A stretch of DNA of 64,000 nt, taken from positions 4,474,001 to 4,538,000 of the forward strand of contig OX335665.1 of the NCBI GenBank assembly GCA_946894095.1, given 5' to 3'. The translations under genes were made by a program, and so were the position numbers. Positions within the stretch are counted from its first letter, which is position 1, and each line of letters begins with the position of its first letter. This DNA comes from Incurvaria masculella (Eukaryota > Arthropoda > Insecta > Lepidoptera > Incurvariidae). Below are positions 42,113-53,745 of the stretch, piece after piece. Below the pieces are notes generated by a model that had not been told where the DNA came from, ran no database searches, and saw nothing but the letters and a program-made list of their open reading frames with translations.

Positions 42113-42362
42113 AGGTCCCCTTCCCCTACTAGGTGGTAGGGCTTAAGCCCGCCCGGGTTGGTACCATCGCATTGGATGAAAAGATGGTCGAAGCGGCAAT
42201 GAAAAATTGTCCGTGTTTTCCATCCAGTTCAATGTGGCCGTGCTCATAAAGGGAAGGTCCTGGCATGGCACCTAATTCCTTCGGGAATGTGGTGTATTGG
42301 GCTAATACCATAACGGTAGTTGTGTGGTATTAGCCATTCATGTCGGGTCGCATAAAAAAAAA
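42113..42362 (+). repeat. tRNA-derived SINE, 5'-truncated
   Basis: From GTAGGTCCCCTTCCCCTACT to the tail TCGCATAAAAAAAAAAC. Confidence 0.8.
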
Positions 42363-42589
42363 ACTGCAAGTCCGTCTCTGGACTCAGCTCCATAAATAAT
42401 GTCAATAAAAAGTGACGTGTTTATTCACACTGCCCTCAGTTAGTCATCGGAAGTTTAAGTAAAATCTATTAAAACTGCCTACATAACTCTCAAACTATAA
42501 TAATGAAGAGGCAGGGTTGACAAATACTGTAATTAAGAGGATAATGACCATATAACGGCTCGAGCCCGTTTCCTCAGTCAAATAAAAAA

Positions 42590-43104
42590 AAAGGGAAATT
42601 AGATCACGCTCATATTTCTTGTCAGAGATCCAAAATTTTGCTCAAAATAGCTTTATTTGATCGAACTAGATGTCTGATGACCATTGGCATTGTAAAATTG
42701 TATTTGGTTTCTAAGTTATAAGGTCCGTAAGTTCGAATTATTCGCGCGTTTTATACAATAACTTTGGAGGTGGATTACGCATTGATAAAGTAAGAATATC
42801 TAAAAAAGATTCGTCATCAGACACAGCTTATTTAATCAAGATTTATAATCTATTTGGTTTTTGTTAGATTTTTGACTACAGCGGTCGTGGTTTACTTTTA
42901 GCTATAAGTCGTTTTGAAATTAGAATTTTCGTAAATCTTAGCAAATCATACACTATGCACATTGTCTTTTTTGTGGACATGTTGCATCTTCCTCATCACG
43001 GAGCCTGTCTTGTTCTTTGAAACAGAGAAGGTCCCAGAGCGCAACAGCACGGTTTTGTACCGTGCCCGCGAATGAGTTAGGCCCGCCGGGTTGGGCCACC
43101 TTAA
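42590..43104. mobile_element. TTAA element, copy f, inverted, one end truncated
   Basis: Right end GCCGGGTTGGGCCACCTTAA intact; the left begins inside the family next to an A run. Confidence 0.8.
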
Positions 43105-43664
43105 GGCGCATATCTGCCCTCCTAATTAAAAAGGCGGTAAATACATATGCGCTTACCACCTTTTGAATAAGGTGGGCAGACATATAATAATACGATTCCA
43201 TTTCCGCCCCGACTCTCCTTACCGGTCTCTTGATATGAACTGATTCTGTTTATTGTTTATTGTTTCGGAATAATTACCATGCAGGCATAGAAACATTTCA
43301 TTATAAATATGTACACACACAACATTTTATTATAAATAGGTACACACAACATTTCATTACAAATAGGTACACACATCACATAAGCCGACGAATAAATTTT
43401 TACATGCAATAAGCACAACTAAGTAATACTATTTCTTATATTTAATCATCTAAGTTATCTTTATTTATTATAATTAAAATATTCACTGAGAGAGTAGAAA
43501 GGATTATCTAATAGGAATTCTTTAAGTTTATTTCTAAATAGGTTAGTTGAATCTGCACTCTTTATTTCATTTCTACTAAATATTTATGTTAATTGATTGG
43601 TAGATAGAACTTTGTGTCTTTATTTTGCTGTTTGCTTGCGGCAGTTCAAGCTTATTTCTGTCTC
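43105..43664. other. no gene recognised
   Basis: A short array of a CACACAACATTTCATTA...AATAGGTA unit is at about 43310-43380; otherwise AT-rich. Confidence 0.5.
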
Positions 43665-44040
43665 TTAAGAACGGCCCGTAAGCTATGCTCCCCATTCAAA
43701 TGTAGTTTACTAATCATTTGGAAACCGCTATTCCAATTAAATTGATATTTAATATCTAATATCAGGTAACAAATATCTGTGTCTGCATGCTTTTGTTTTT
43801 TTGAAAAATCCAAACCGAATGAAATGAATGCAAAAAGAAAATCTTCATACGAATTTTGTTTTCTCCGTGGTTTGACCCAGAATACATTTACCGAAAAAAC
43901 AAAGGCATGCAGACACAGATATTAGTAGCCTAATTTTAGATACCAAATATCAAGTAAGTTGGAACAGCGGTTTTCAAATCATTAGTAAACTACGTTTGTA
44001 TGGGAGGCGAAATTTTCAGGTGCTTACGGGCCGACCTTAA
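43665..44040. mobile_element. 376-bp MITE with TTAA ends, copy 2
   Basis: TTAAGAACGGCCCGTAAGC to GCTTACGGGCCGACCTTAA; partner of 10376-10754. Confidence 0.8.
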
Positions 44041-44173
44041 GGAATAGTACAACTGGATGCCTTGTTTGGGCAGATTTGGAAGATTTATAAAAGTATTAGT
44101 GCACAAAATAAAGATCACAGTACATATTTATTGATTGATTAGCCACGTCGTGCAATACCTATCTCCCTCGAGT

Positions 44174-44704
44174 TTAAGGTGGCCCTTCCCGGCGGGACTA
44201 ACTCATTCGCGAGCACAGTACAAAACCGTGCTATTGCGCTCTGGGACCTTCTATGTTTCAAAGAAAAAGACAGGCTCCGTCATGAGGAGGATGCAACATG
44301 TCCACAAAGCAGACAATGCGCATAGTGTTTGATTTGGTAAGATTTATGAAAAAAATAATTACAAAACGACTTATAGCTAAAAGTAAACCACGACCGCTGT
44401 AGTCAAAAATCAAACAAAAACTAAATTGATTATAAATTTATATGAAACAAGCCATGTCTGACGACTTATCTTTTTAAGATGTTGATGATTTTGTCGTCGA
44501 ATAATCCACCTCCAAAGTTATAGTATAAAACACGCGAAACATTTTACCAAACCAAACACAATTGTACAATGCCAACGGTCATCAGACATGTAGTTCGATC
44601 TAATAAAGCAATTTTGAGCAAAATTTTGGATCTCTGACAAGAAATATGGGCGTGATCTTATTTCCCCGTTTATATGGGGGTTTGAGCGGGATGGCCCACC
44701 TTAA
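44174..44704. mobile_element. TTAA element, copy g
   Basis: TTAAGGTGGCCCTTCCCGGC to GGGATGGCCCACCTTAA. Confidence 0.85.
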
Positions 44705-45070
44705 ATTATCATCATGACAGAGCATTACTCAACACTCCGCGTTCTCAATGAATTCAAGATTATCACGCAGCATTGAATGACTAAAGGCAGTTATTAGCTT
44801 CACACTAAATAAATGTTTCCGAGGTTAATGATTCCCTCCTCTTTCATTTTTAACCGACTTCAAAAAAAGGAGGAGGTTATCAATTCGTCTGTATGTTTTT
44901 TTTTGTTTTTTTGTTTTTGTTTTTTTTTATGTTTGTTACCTCATAACTTTTGCCTGGGTGAACCGAATTTGATGATTATTTTTTTTAATGATAGCTAGTG
45001 CTTCCCAAGTGGTCACATTTTAATTTGGTTAAGTTCTGACAATGATATCCATGAGAAAATCATAAAAGTC

Positions 45071-45620
45071 TTAAGGTGGCCCAACCCGGCGGCCTCAACT
45101 CATTTGCGGGCACGGTACAAAACCGTGCTGTTGCGCTCTGGGACCTTCTCTGTTTCTAAGAACAAGACAGGCTCTGTGATGAGGAAGATGCAACATGTCC
45201 ACAAAAAAGACAATGTGCATAGTGTATGATTTGGTAAGATTTACGAAAATTTTAATTTCAAAACGACTTATAGCTAAAAGTAAACCACGACCGCTGTAGT
45301 CAAAAATCTAACAAAAACCAAATAGATTATAAATCTTGATTAAATAAGCTATGTCTGATGATTAATCTTTTTAAGATTTTCTTAATTTATCATTGCGTAA
45401 TCCACCTCCAAAATTATTGTATAAAACGCTCGAAAAATCCGAACTTTCGGACGTTATAACTTGGAAACCAAACACAATTTTACAATGCCAATGGTCATCA
45501 GACATCTACTTCAATCAAATAAAGCTATTTTGAGCAAAATTTTGGATCTCTGACAAGAAATTTAGGCGTGATCTTCTTTCCCCTTTTGTATGGGGAGATG
45601 AGAGGGTTGGGCCACCTCAA
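45071..45620. mobile_element. TTAA element, copy h
   Basis: Left end intact; right end reads GGGCCACCTCAAAG, so the TTAA has mutated on that side. Confidence 0.85.
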
Positions 45621-45785
45621 AGGCCATTGCCTGAAATTGGTGCCTTTTTTATAAAAAAAATTTCGCGCGGCCACCAAACTTAGTTTTTTTAGTTAAGAAT
45701 AATGTTACAAAAAAAACTCACTATGACTTGTTTATACCTAAAGTCAGTCCGAACGAAGTTATAAGGGTCCAAAGTTCAAATAATG
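45621..45785 (+). repeat. interspersed repeat paired with 48690-48840 (inverted)
   Basis: Shares GGTGCC, CGCGCGGCC, GAAGTTATAAGGGTCC blocks in reverse order with 48690-48840. Unclassified. Confidence 0.6.
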
Positions 45786-46010
45786 CGCGGTAGTGTTGCG
45801 TGGCGCCCTACATTTGTTTTTGTGGATGAAATCTTTAAAATGTTGTTTTGACGTATTCTTGTGTTTGGTCTTGGAATCACAAACTTAATATTATCAAGAA
45901 TTGTTGGGGCGTCAATTTCACTATTAACTATTTTATGTAGGAACATGAGATCTAGCATGATTCGTCTATTTTCAAGTGAATGCGTCTTAAAATATTGGAG
46001 GCGTTCAGAA
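45770..46010 (-). pseudogene. C-terminal fragment of a CR1/L2-like LINE ORF2
   Basis: Minus frame: L-D-L-M-F-L-H-K-I-V-N-S-E-I-D-A-P and T-N-V-G-R-H, with I-P-R-P-N-T-R between. This matches the end of ORF2 of CR1/jockey-type LINEs (L-x-K-I-x-N-x-x-I-D-x-P ... R-T-N-x-G-R). Confidence 0.6.
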
Positions 46011-46225
46011 TAGTATATTCTATTACTTATATGATCGGAAACAATTTACATAGGCTGAAAAACCTAGTTTATCTAAGAAAAAATAGATGGCGCTGCCTAC
46101 ATTCATGGGACCAAAATCTTTATTTTGGGCTATACTTGCCATATTAATTGTATATGAAACTAAAACGTACGTGTCGCTTGCAAAAAACTATCATATTATT
46201 CCAGATTTTCAGTACTAAACATACC

Positions 46226-46630
46226 TTTTTTATGCAACCTGACATGGATAGCTAAAACCACACAACTACCGTTATGATATTAGCCCAATACACCACATTC
46301 CCGAAGGAATTATTTGCCATGCCAGGACCTTGAATGGCTTGACGGCTACATTGATCTGGATGGAAAATACGGATAATTTTTCATTGCCGGCTCGACCATC
46401 TTTTCATTCAATGCGATGGTACTAACTCAGGCGGTGCTTAAACCCTACCACCTAGTAGGGGAACCTTCAGTTTTACATGGATTCCGAACCATGGAGCAGC
46501 TCGCATTCGTGACGAAATGCACTTATCGAACTCAGAAAGAGAAAGAAAGTGGTGCATGTCGGGGCGAGGACTTGAATCCAGACCTCTGGTACGCTAGGCC
46601 AGGCCCCGCGCCATTTAGCTACGAGCCTAT
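46226..46630 (-). repeat. tRNA-derived SINE, near full length
   Basis: Best reference copy. On the minus strand it starts near the A-box-like TAGCTAAATGGCGCGGGG, then has a B-box-like block (GGATTCAAGTCC), the long body, and an A-rich tail (GTCAGGTTGCATAAAAAA). Confidence 0.8.
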
Positions 46631-46915
46631 ACCTTTTCACTACCTATTATTTCTTAAAACCGTCGCGAGTTTCGGGGGAAATACTGGTTATAATGGAATC
46701 AGAATAAAAAAATAAAACGTTGCACAAAAATACAGACCGTTCGAAAAGTAATTTATTAGTAATTCTATTATTAATTCTTAATTATTATTATTAAAAATAT
46801 TATAAGTAATTCTTCGTCTCTAATCTCATCTACTTCGCTCTCCAGATCATGTCGGATTATGATATTATCTAAAAAAATGTGGTGGGTGGATGCGTTCCCC
46901 GCCCTAGATACCATG

Positions 46916-46940
46916 TTAGGTTAGGTTAGGTTAGGTTAGG
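46916..46940 (+). repeat. interstitial telomere-type repeat, 5 units
   Basis: TTAGG x 5, directly beyond the stop codon of the pseudogene at 46943-47445. Confidence 0.85.
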
Positions 46941-46942
46941 TT

Positions 46943-47445
46943 AAGCTAGTTCATATACGTAGCGCTCCATGCAGGATCGAATGTTCCAAACGGTATGTAA
47001 ACATTCTTCTCTTGAAGAATAGTTGATCTTAAATACTTGTCTATTCTGACCAAGTTTAGGTTAACACATGCTTCAAAAATACATTGCCTTGTATTGAAAG
47101 GTGGTCTAGAAAATCCAGGTATTGGAAACCTCAACACATTGTGGACATGTCGTGCACGCTCCACTGCTTCTACTTGCCCTGGTTCAGCGATGGTTCTGGT
47201 TGTACTTCTTCTGGTTAGGCGATGATGCCTTCTGGTGGTACCTGTTCTGGTTCAGCGACTATGTCTTCTGGTGGTACCTGTTCTGGTTCAAAGACTATGT
47301 CTTCTGGTGGTACCTGTTCTGGTTCAACGATGATGTATTCTGTTAGTACTTGTTGTAATCCAGCAATGACCACTTCTGGATGACTTCTACCAAATAATCC
47401 ATAACATATGGATGCTGTTTCAAAATCGTGCCTCGATGGTCTAGG
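46943..47445 (-). pseudogene. unidentified pseudogene with 12-residue repeats
   Basis: Minus frame: H-D-F-E-T-A-S-I-C-Y-G-L-F-G-R-S-H-P-E, then three E-P-E-Q-V-P-P-E-D/G-I-V/I repeats (36-bp period, 47225-47330), an in-frame stop, then, after a frame change, E-R-A-R-H-V-H-N-V-L-R-F-P-I-P-G-F-S and N-L-V-R-I-D-K-Y-L-R-S ending S-A-T-Y-M-N stop at 46943. Looks protein-coding in origin (retrocopy or transposon ORF) but I do not recognise it. Confidence 0.5.
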
Positions 47446-47485
47446 CAGCAATGAAATGAAATGCAGCAATGAAATGAAATGCAGC

Positions 47486-47632
47486 AATGTCCGTGTTTTC
47501 CATCCAGTTCAATGTAGCCGTGCAATATAAGGAAGGTCCTGGCATGGAACCTAGTTCCCATGTGGTGTGTTGGGCTAATACCATGACAGAAGGTGTCCAT
47601 TAGCCATCCATGTCCAGTCATATAAAAAAAAA
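47486..47632 (+). repeat. tRNA-derived SINE, 3' part
   Basis: GTTTTCCATCCAGTTCAATG to TGTCCAGTCATATAAAAAAA. Confidence 0.75.
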
Positions 47633-47639
47633 CATAGTC

Positions 47640-48580
47640 CGGAGTTAAAACCACTACCACTACCATTCAGGGAGAAACCACTACCATTCCTATCTTCAGT
47701 GGAGTGAGGCAAGGAGATGTCATCTCGCCGAATCTCTTCACAAATGCAATAGAGGATATATTCAAGAAGTTCGAATGGAATGGTTTGGGCATAAACGTAA
47801 ACAAAAGACTCCTAAACCACCTAAGTTTTGCGGATAATATAATCCTAATGGCAGAGTCACCCGAAGACCTGAACGCGATGCTATGTGACCTAGGTATCAC
47901 AGGAATCGCAAAAAGTAGGTCCGAGATGAATGAAGACAAAACCAAACTGATGGGAACCACAGACCTAGCAGCAAATTCAATCACGGTCTTCGGCACTGCA
48001 ATAGAGCAAGTCCACGAGTATTGCTACTTGGGCCAAGTGATTAAACTCGGACGTGACCCACTCGCAAAATAAATAGGCGGGCGTATTCAGCTGGCGTGGG
48101 CTGCCTTCGGAAAACTTAAAGATGTCTTCCATTCTAAGATGCCCCAGTCTCTCAACACTAAACTGTTTGACCAATGCGTGCTGCCAGTTTTGACCTACGC
48201 CTGCGAGATATGGACGCTCACAGTTGGTACTACACACAAGCTGAAAGTAGCCCAAAGGGCAATGGAAAGATTCATGCTCGAGATCTCACTGCGCGACCGA
48301 ATGCCAAAATCGCTGATACGCTAAAGCACCAAGGTCACTGACGTTATGCATAGGGTTGCTAAACTCAAGTTGCAGTGGGCAGGTCATGTATATCGCAGAG
48401 ATGACGACAGATGGAGCACTGAAGTTGTGATGTGGAGACCCTACAAAGGGAAAAGAAGCGTCGGCAAACCGCCAGCACGTTGGTCAGGCGGCAGGTGACA
48501 ACTGGCGAAGAAAAACAGGAGACCGCACAACTTGGAGAAGTCTGGGGGAGGCCTACGTCCAGCAGTGGACAACAAAAGGC
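47640..48580 (+). pseudogene. RTE-clade LINE fragment, second copy
   Basis: R-Q-G-D-V-I-S-P-N-L-F-T-N-A near 47709, L-S-F-A-D-N (the catalytic F-A-D-D has become F-A-D-N) near 47823, T-Y-A-C-E-I-W-T-L near 48190, K-L-Q-W-A-G-H-V near 48370, G-K-R-S-V-G-K-P-P-A-R-W near 48450. Stops and shifts at 48070 and 48322. Diverged from the copy at 1-1815, so a different insertion. Confidence 0.85.
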
Positions 48581-48689
48581 TGAGGAAGAAGAAGAGATGC
48601 ATAAAAGGTGCATCCCCCTCAGCCGATCGGAATAGCGGGCCGCTATTTCGATCGGCTGAGGCGCTCGGCAAAGCAATGAATTATATATA

Positions 48690-48840
48690 ATATATTTGAA
48701 CTTCGGGCCCTTATAACTTCATTCGGACTGAGTTTAGGCATATACATTGTATTACAGTTTTGTTTGTAACATTATACTAAACTAATGTAACCAAGTTTGG
48801 TTGATGGCCGCGCGAAAAAAAAGGCACCACCTTCCTTACG
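48690..48840 (-). repeat. interspersed repeat, inverted partner of 45621-45785
   Basis: GGGCCCTTATAACTTCATTC to GGCCGCGCGAAAAAAAAGGC. Confidence 0.6.
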
Positions 48841-48989
48841 AAATCCGGCATTGTCCTTTGTATTAAGATGTGCGCGACAAATTGACGAATAACTCAATAT
48901 AACGCCAACCGATTTCGGTGATTCTTTTTTTATTGGAAAGGACGTCTACAAATTGGTAAGTGTACTTCAGATTCACTAAAAATAAACAA

Positions 48990-49343
48990 ATAAAAAAACA
49001 AATTTAACAAAAAAAAATAACCGACTTCAAAGGAAAAGCACTAAAAAGTAAAAAATAAATTCCATTTTTGTAGTTACGATTTCTGTTATTTTTTGAGTCG
49101 GTGTCAGCCAAGGTTAGGTTAGGTTAGGTTAGGTTAGGTTAGGTTAGGTTAGGTTAGGTTAGTTTCTCTTGATTGGCGCAGCGCGTGTCCGGCTGACGCC
49201 GACTCAAAAAATAACAGAAATCGTAACTACAAAAATGGAAATTATTTTTTACTTTTTAGTACAAAAATGGAAATTATTTTTTACTTTTTAGTGCTTTTCC
49301 TTTGAAGTCGGTTATTTTTTTTGTTAAATTTGTTTTTTTATCA
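48990..49343. mobile_element. foldback element enclosing (AGGTT)10
   Basis: The left arm 48990-49110 contains ATAACCGACTTCAAAGG and CTGTTATTTTTTGAGTCGG. The right arm 49191-49343 is its reverse complement, with a 32-bp internal duplication (ACAAAAATGGAAATTATTTT twice). Between them are (AGGTT)10 at 49111-49160 and 30 bp of unique DNA. A relative of the ACCGACTTCAAA end is at 44850. Confidence 0.8.
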
Positions 49344-49969
49344 TAATTCAACAACCCAAGTTTAAATTTGTATTTGTATTTGTATTTTATTCATCATCCA
49401 TAGACAGCTTGCTGCACTCGGAATCGTCACATTTCTATATTTAACATCGTTAATCATAATCATAATTTTACATCCGTCAGTTTGTGAAAACTATTTACAT
49501 AGTAATAAGTAAATTAATAATATAATTTCTACAGCAATGTAGCATTAAATGTCAAAGTACAAGATACAGAGAGAATATTTTTTTTAAATTGTAAAGAAAA
49601 AAAAACAAGGTAAAGTTATTTTCGTTTTTAAAAGTAAATCAGTGGTCAGACTCTAGAACGAACATATTTTTGTCCTCCAACGCATCCTTAACAGAGTAAT
49701 AACTCTTTTCAATTGCCATAAGCTTAATTCTACGCTTAAAACGATTTGCGTCTAGTTTTCTAATTTCTAAAGGAAGTTTGTTGTACAAAATAATGCTATT
49801 CGTTAAAATCAATCAATACAACATACAGACGTGGGCCTCAACGGTATATATTTGAGAATTCGAAATTTCAAAAACCTAGGAAAACATTTAGAGCATATAA
49901 ACAGTTATTGTCCGTAGTATGGGTAGTTAATAGATAACGACACTCTTAATCATTGTAATTATATTTTTT
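49344..49969. other. AT-rich sequence with repeat fragments
   Basis: LINE-3'-end fragment (TTCATCATCCATAGACAG) near 49390 and the 100-bp repeat copy 2 at 49853-49950. No gene. Confidence 0.5.
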
Positions 49970-50247
49970 AAGGTTCTGTACCCAAAGGGTGCCAACGGAA
50001 CCCTATTACTAAGCCTCCCCTGTCCGTCCGTCCGTCCGTCCGTCCGTCATAGGGCTGCATCTCATGAACCGTAATAGATAGGCAGCTGAAATTTTCACAG
50101 AGTGTGTATTTATTTTGCCGCTACAACAACAAACAATCATAAAAATTAAAGGGGGTCCCTACACAAAAAACTTTTTTTTTTGTGTTAAATCTGGTACTAT
50201 CGTACGGAACCCTTCGTGTGCGAGTCCGACTCGCACTTGGCCGGTTT
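49970..50247 (-). repeat. GTGCGAGTCGGACTCGCAC repeat, copy 10
   Basis: Complete, with (CGTC)n near 50020-50048. Confidence 0.85.
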
Positions 50248-50479
50248 TTTGTAATTACATACAATAAAAAGTACATTTTAATGAGGGCCTCAACAAAATG
50301 CACTGATATCCGCACAGAAGAACATTCTAACAGTAGTATAGATTGACAATGCCACGAATGCGTGGTGCTGGCAATCGACCCTACTTATTTCACACGATGC
50401 CAAAATTAAAAACACCGTTGCCATAGCAAATAAAATTCAGTTTGATAACGGCGAATGCCGAAATATTACTGCTTTTTAC

Positions 50480-50640
50480 GACCTATATGTTGTGTTTCAG
50501 GATCGGTTCCCGATTCCCGATCCTGCACTCCCTGCACCCCATTGCAGCTCCAGGGGCGCGGCTCGCGCCACCCGATCCGCATAGAGACGGCGGCGCGGGA
50601 CACAAGAGGGGGCGTTCAGCTACATACAACCAGATTAGCT
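50480..50640. other. short GC-rich island, possible untranslated exon
   Basis: Plus strand TTGTGTTTCAG|GATCGG is a reasonable acceptor; no matching donor seen. Could be cryptic. Confidence 0.2.
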
Positions 50641-50752
50641 GTTTCTCTTATTTATTTACTTATTTTTACCGAATTGGTCCTGTAGGCAGACATAATATTA
50701 ATAACAACGATTGTTGTTTTTGTGTTTGTTGTAGAGACAGCACCATAACCAA

Positions 50753-51108
50753 TAAAAACCGGCCAAGTACGAGTCGGACTCGCACACGAAGGGTTCCGTA
50801 CGATCGTACAGGATTTATAAAAAACTAGTTTTTTGTATGGGGCCCCCCTTTAATTTTTATTATTTTATAATGTTACCTATTTGTTGTTATAGCGGCAAAA
50901 TAAATACATAATCTGTGAAAATTTCAGCTCCCTACCTGTTACGGTTCATGAGATACAGCCCTGTGACAGACGGACGGACGGACGGACGGACGGACGGACG
51001 GACGGACGGACGGACGGACGGACGGACGGACGGACGGACGGACGGACGGACAGCGGAGGCTTAGTAATAGGGTTCCGTTTTTACCCTTTGGGTACGGAAC
51101 CCTAAAAA
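50753..51108 (+). repeat. GTGCGAGTCGGACTCGCAC repeat, copy 11, with expanded GACG tract
   Basis: Complete copy whose tetranucleotide tract runs pure from about 50969 to 51052, some 20 units of ACGG against 3-5 in other copies. Confidence 0.9.
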
Positions 51109-51269
51109 GTATGTAACTGAACCTAGGCGTCAGTGTTTACTGCATCACGTACCCTTTTACGAATGATCGAGAGCCATATTTGGCTGAAAATATGACGGAG
51201 GCAGGAAGCGCATTCCGACCGACGACTTAGAACTGACTCAGCAGCCGAGAAGAGGAAATGATATCCACA

Positions 51270-51322
51270 GGCAAGAGGGGGGTGGGGGACGAGGGGGGGG
51301 GGGGGGGGGGGACGAGGGGGAT
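51270..51322 (+). repeat. G-rich low-complexity tract
   Basis: GAGGGGGGTGGGGGACGAGG, then a run of about 18 G, then GACGAGGGGG. Confidence 0.85.
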
Positions 51323-51388
51323 AGTCTACAAATAAAAGCCAAGAGGTGATTCTCTGGATCAATAAGAACGTTTCAATATTACTCGTTT

Positions 51389-51668
51389 TTAGGGTTCCGT
51401 ACCCAAAGGGTAAAAACGGAACCCTATTATTAAGCCTCCGCTGTCCGTCCGTCACAGGGCTGCATCTCATGAACCGTAATATGTAGGCAGCTGAAATTTT
51501 CATAGAGTGTGTATTTATTTTGCCGCTATAACAACAAATACACAAAATAAAATAATAATAAAAATTAAAGGGGGGCCATACAAAAAACGTGATTTTTTGT
51601 GTTAAATCTTGTACGATGATAGGGAACCCTTCGTGTGCGAGTCCGACTCGCACTTGGCCGGTTTTTTA
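51389..51668 (-). repeat. GTGCGAGTCGGACTCGCAC repeat, copy 12
   Basis: Complete apart from a short GACG tract; faces copy 11, so the two form an inverted pair. A truncated piece of another copy follows at 51690-51736. Confidence 0.85.
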
Positions 51669-51736
51669 TTATTGTTTCGAATCGTCTTTTTTAGGGTTCC
51701 GTAACAAATGGGTGCCAACGGAACCCTATTACTAAT

Positions 51737-52448
51737 TTTAAGGCTCTATAAGACGTTAACCTCTAATATTTTGGGGTTATTTTTATTTTATCTTAGATAT
51801 AAGCACCCGTAGGAAAATCAAAATATCAAAGTTTAGACTATTATTTAATGTATGACCGTAAAACGGTTTTAATGCGTTGATTATATTCTTTAAAAAAAAA
51901 ATGTAAACACATATTTACTAGGTTTTTACTAGGTTTTCAAGCCAGCGCTTGGAAACATAAAAAAATTGATGTTATATCTGTGTAGATACATATTTTCAAA
52001 ACATTTATATTACTATATATTTCTTCACAAATATTTACTTCCCATGACGGGCGATTTAGTGTATACCTCAAATGCCCGCTCTATTCAATGGATTAAACCT
52101 GTGGTTTCGAAGAGCTCAGCGGAATTACGATAAGTGATTTGCACCTCTGGTGATTATCTCCACAGCGGTATTGTTACTTATTCTATGCGAGTAGCTGTTC
52201 CACACGGCGTGCGCTGCACACGTCGGCGGTCACGTGCCGTGTCAAGTTGCACCACCCAGCAGCATTTCCACCACGGATTAAGTAATTTCCACAACATGCT
52301 CACGTACTGAACGAACTTATCTGCACTGCTGAACAGTCATTTGAGACAACGACACGTAGGCATTCTAAGCACCGATTGCAGGAAGCAACGATCAAACGTG
52401 TCACTCTTAGTGAACCGCACGAAGTAGATTTTTTTTTCAACCTGACAT
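51737..52448. other. no gene recognised
   Basis: AT-rich sequence without recognised repeats. Confidence 0.4.
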
Positions 52449-53003
52449 ATTCCGGGAGGTCACGACATTTTTGGTCACGATAAGGTAAATGGCTGAAACT
52501 GGGTTCAGATGTTAGAGACCAACCCTCTGATGCTAAATATGTCGGTCTGCCTGCGCCAAGTGGTTGCGTTATTTAGATTGGCTATATAAAATAGATGTTG
52601 GTATGTACCTGCTGATAAATATACTGATTGTTTAGAAATATTGATACCTATTAATTATGCAATAATAACCACTCAGTTTTTAAATTCAATACTTAAATAT
52701 ACCTAAACTTAAATCTGTAACCTAAATCGTCCATAAAAACTAAATGCAATGAAATATTTGTTCAGTTTTGGTATTGTTAAGCAAGTATGTATTGACACTT
52801 TCATGTATCGTTATTTGCAGCCATTTACCTTATCATAAATATGTTTTGTCACCATAACTACTTTTTCAGGCGCCTTATCTATGTAACGCAACCACTTGGC
52901 GAACGCAGACTGACACATTTAGCTTCAAAGAGTTGGTCTGTATCCTGTGAACCCAGTTTCAGCCATTTACGTTATCGTTACCATTTTTGTCGCGACCTCC
53001 TAG
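52449..53003. mobile_element. non-autonomous element with GGAGGTC ends, copy 2
   Basis: TCCGGGAGGTCACGACATTT to TTTTTGTCGCGACCTCC; inverted relative to 24608-25124. Confidence 0.75.
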
Positions 53004-53465
53004 TCTAACATGGATGGCTTATACCACACAACTACCGTTATGATATTGGCCTAGCACACCGCATTTCCGAAGGAATTAGGTGCCATGCCATGACCTTCCT
53101 GTATGAGCACGACTACAATTTTTATGAACTGTTGCATATGATGTTAATTGTTTGTACTTTATACTTTTGTAAACTTAGACTAAGTGGAGGTTGAAAGAAA
53201 AACCAGCGGAGTTCCTTGCCAGTTCTTTTTCGCTGGGATTGCCGACTGGCTAATGATAAAATATGACAAATCCGAGTGCAGTGTGTCTATGGATGATGAA
53301 TAAACAATAAACAAAACAATAAACAATAAACAATGAACTGGATGTAAAACATGGACATATCTTGGATTGTCGCTCCAATGCGATGGTACTAACACTGGCG
53401 GGCGTAACCCTTCCATCTAAGCAAGGATCGGGGCCTACCGTTTTACGCGAAATCTGAAACACAAA
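53004..53465 (-). repeat. tRNA-derived SINE interrupted by a LINE-like 3' end
   Basis: SINE blocks at 53004-53115 and 53335-53465. Between them (53116-53334) is the repeat ending TGGATGATGAATAAACA with several AATAAACA tail units. Confidence 0.75.
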
Positions 53466-53466
53466 C

Positions 53467-53745
53467 TGGAAACTAAGACTAACGATAAGTAGTACTTTGT
53501 GACGTCACTTTGCATATTCCGTCCACACAAAATGTGTCAAAGTGACGTCACAAAGTACTACTTTTCGTTAGTCTTAGGCTGGGATAAATAGTCGTAACAG
53601 AAATTAAGGCTAACGAAAAGTATTACTTTGTGACGTCACTTTGCATTGCTTTGAGATTTCATGCAAACAAGATGTGTAAAAGTGACGCAAGTTCGTTAGT
53701 GTTAGTTTCTGTTACGACTATTCATCTCAGCCCTAGTGTCTGTTA
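53467..53745. mobile_element. MITE pair with TAGTCGTAACAGAAA termini
   Basis: Copy 1 (53467-53576) lacks its outer end; copy 2 (53578-53741) is complete: GGCTGGGATAAATAGTCGTA to TACGACTATTCATCTCAGCC. Inner blocks ACTTTGTGACGTCACTTTG are inverted. A third copy, interrupted by a 158-bp-MITE fragment, is at 61513-61765. Confidence 0.8.
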
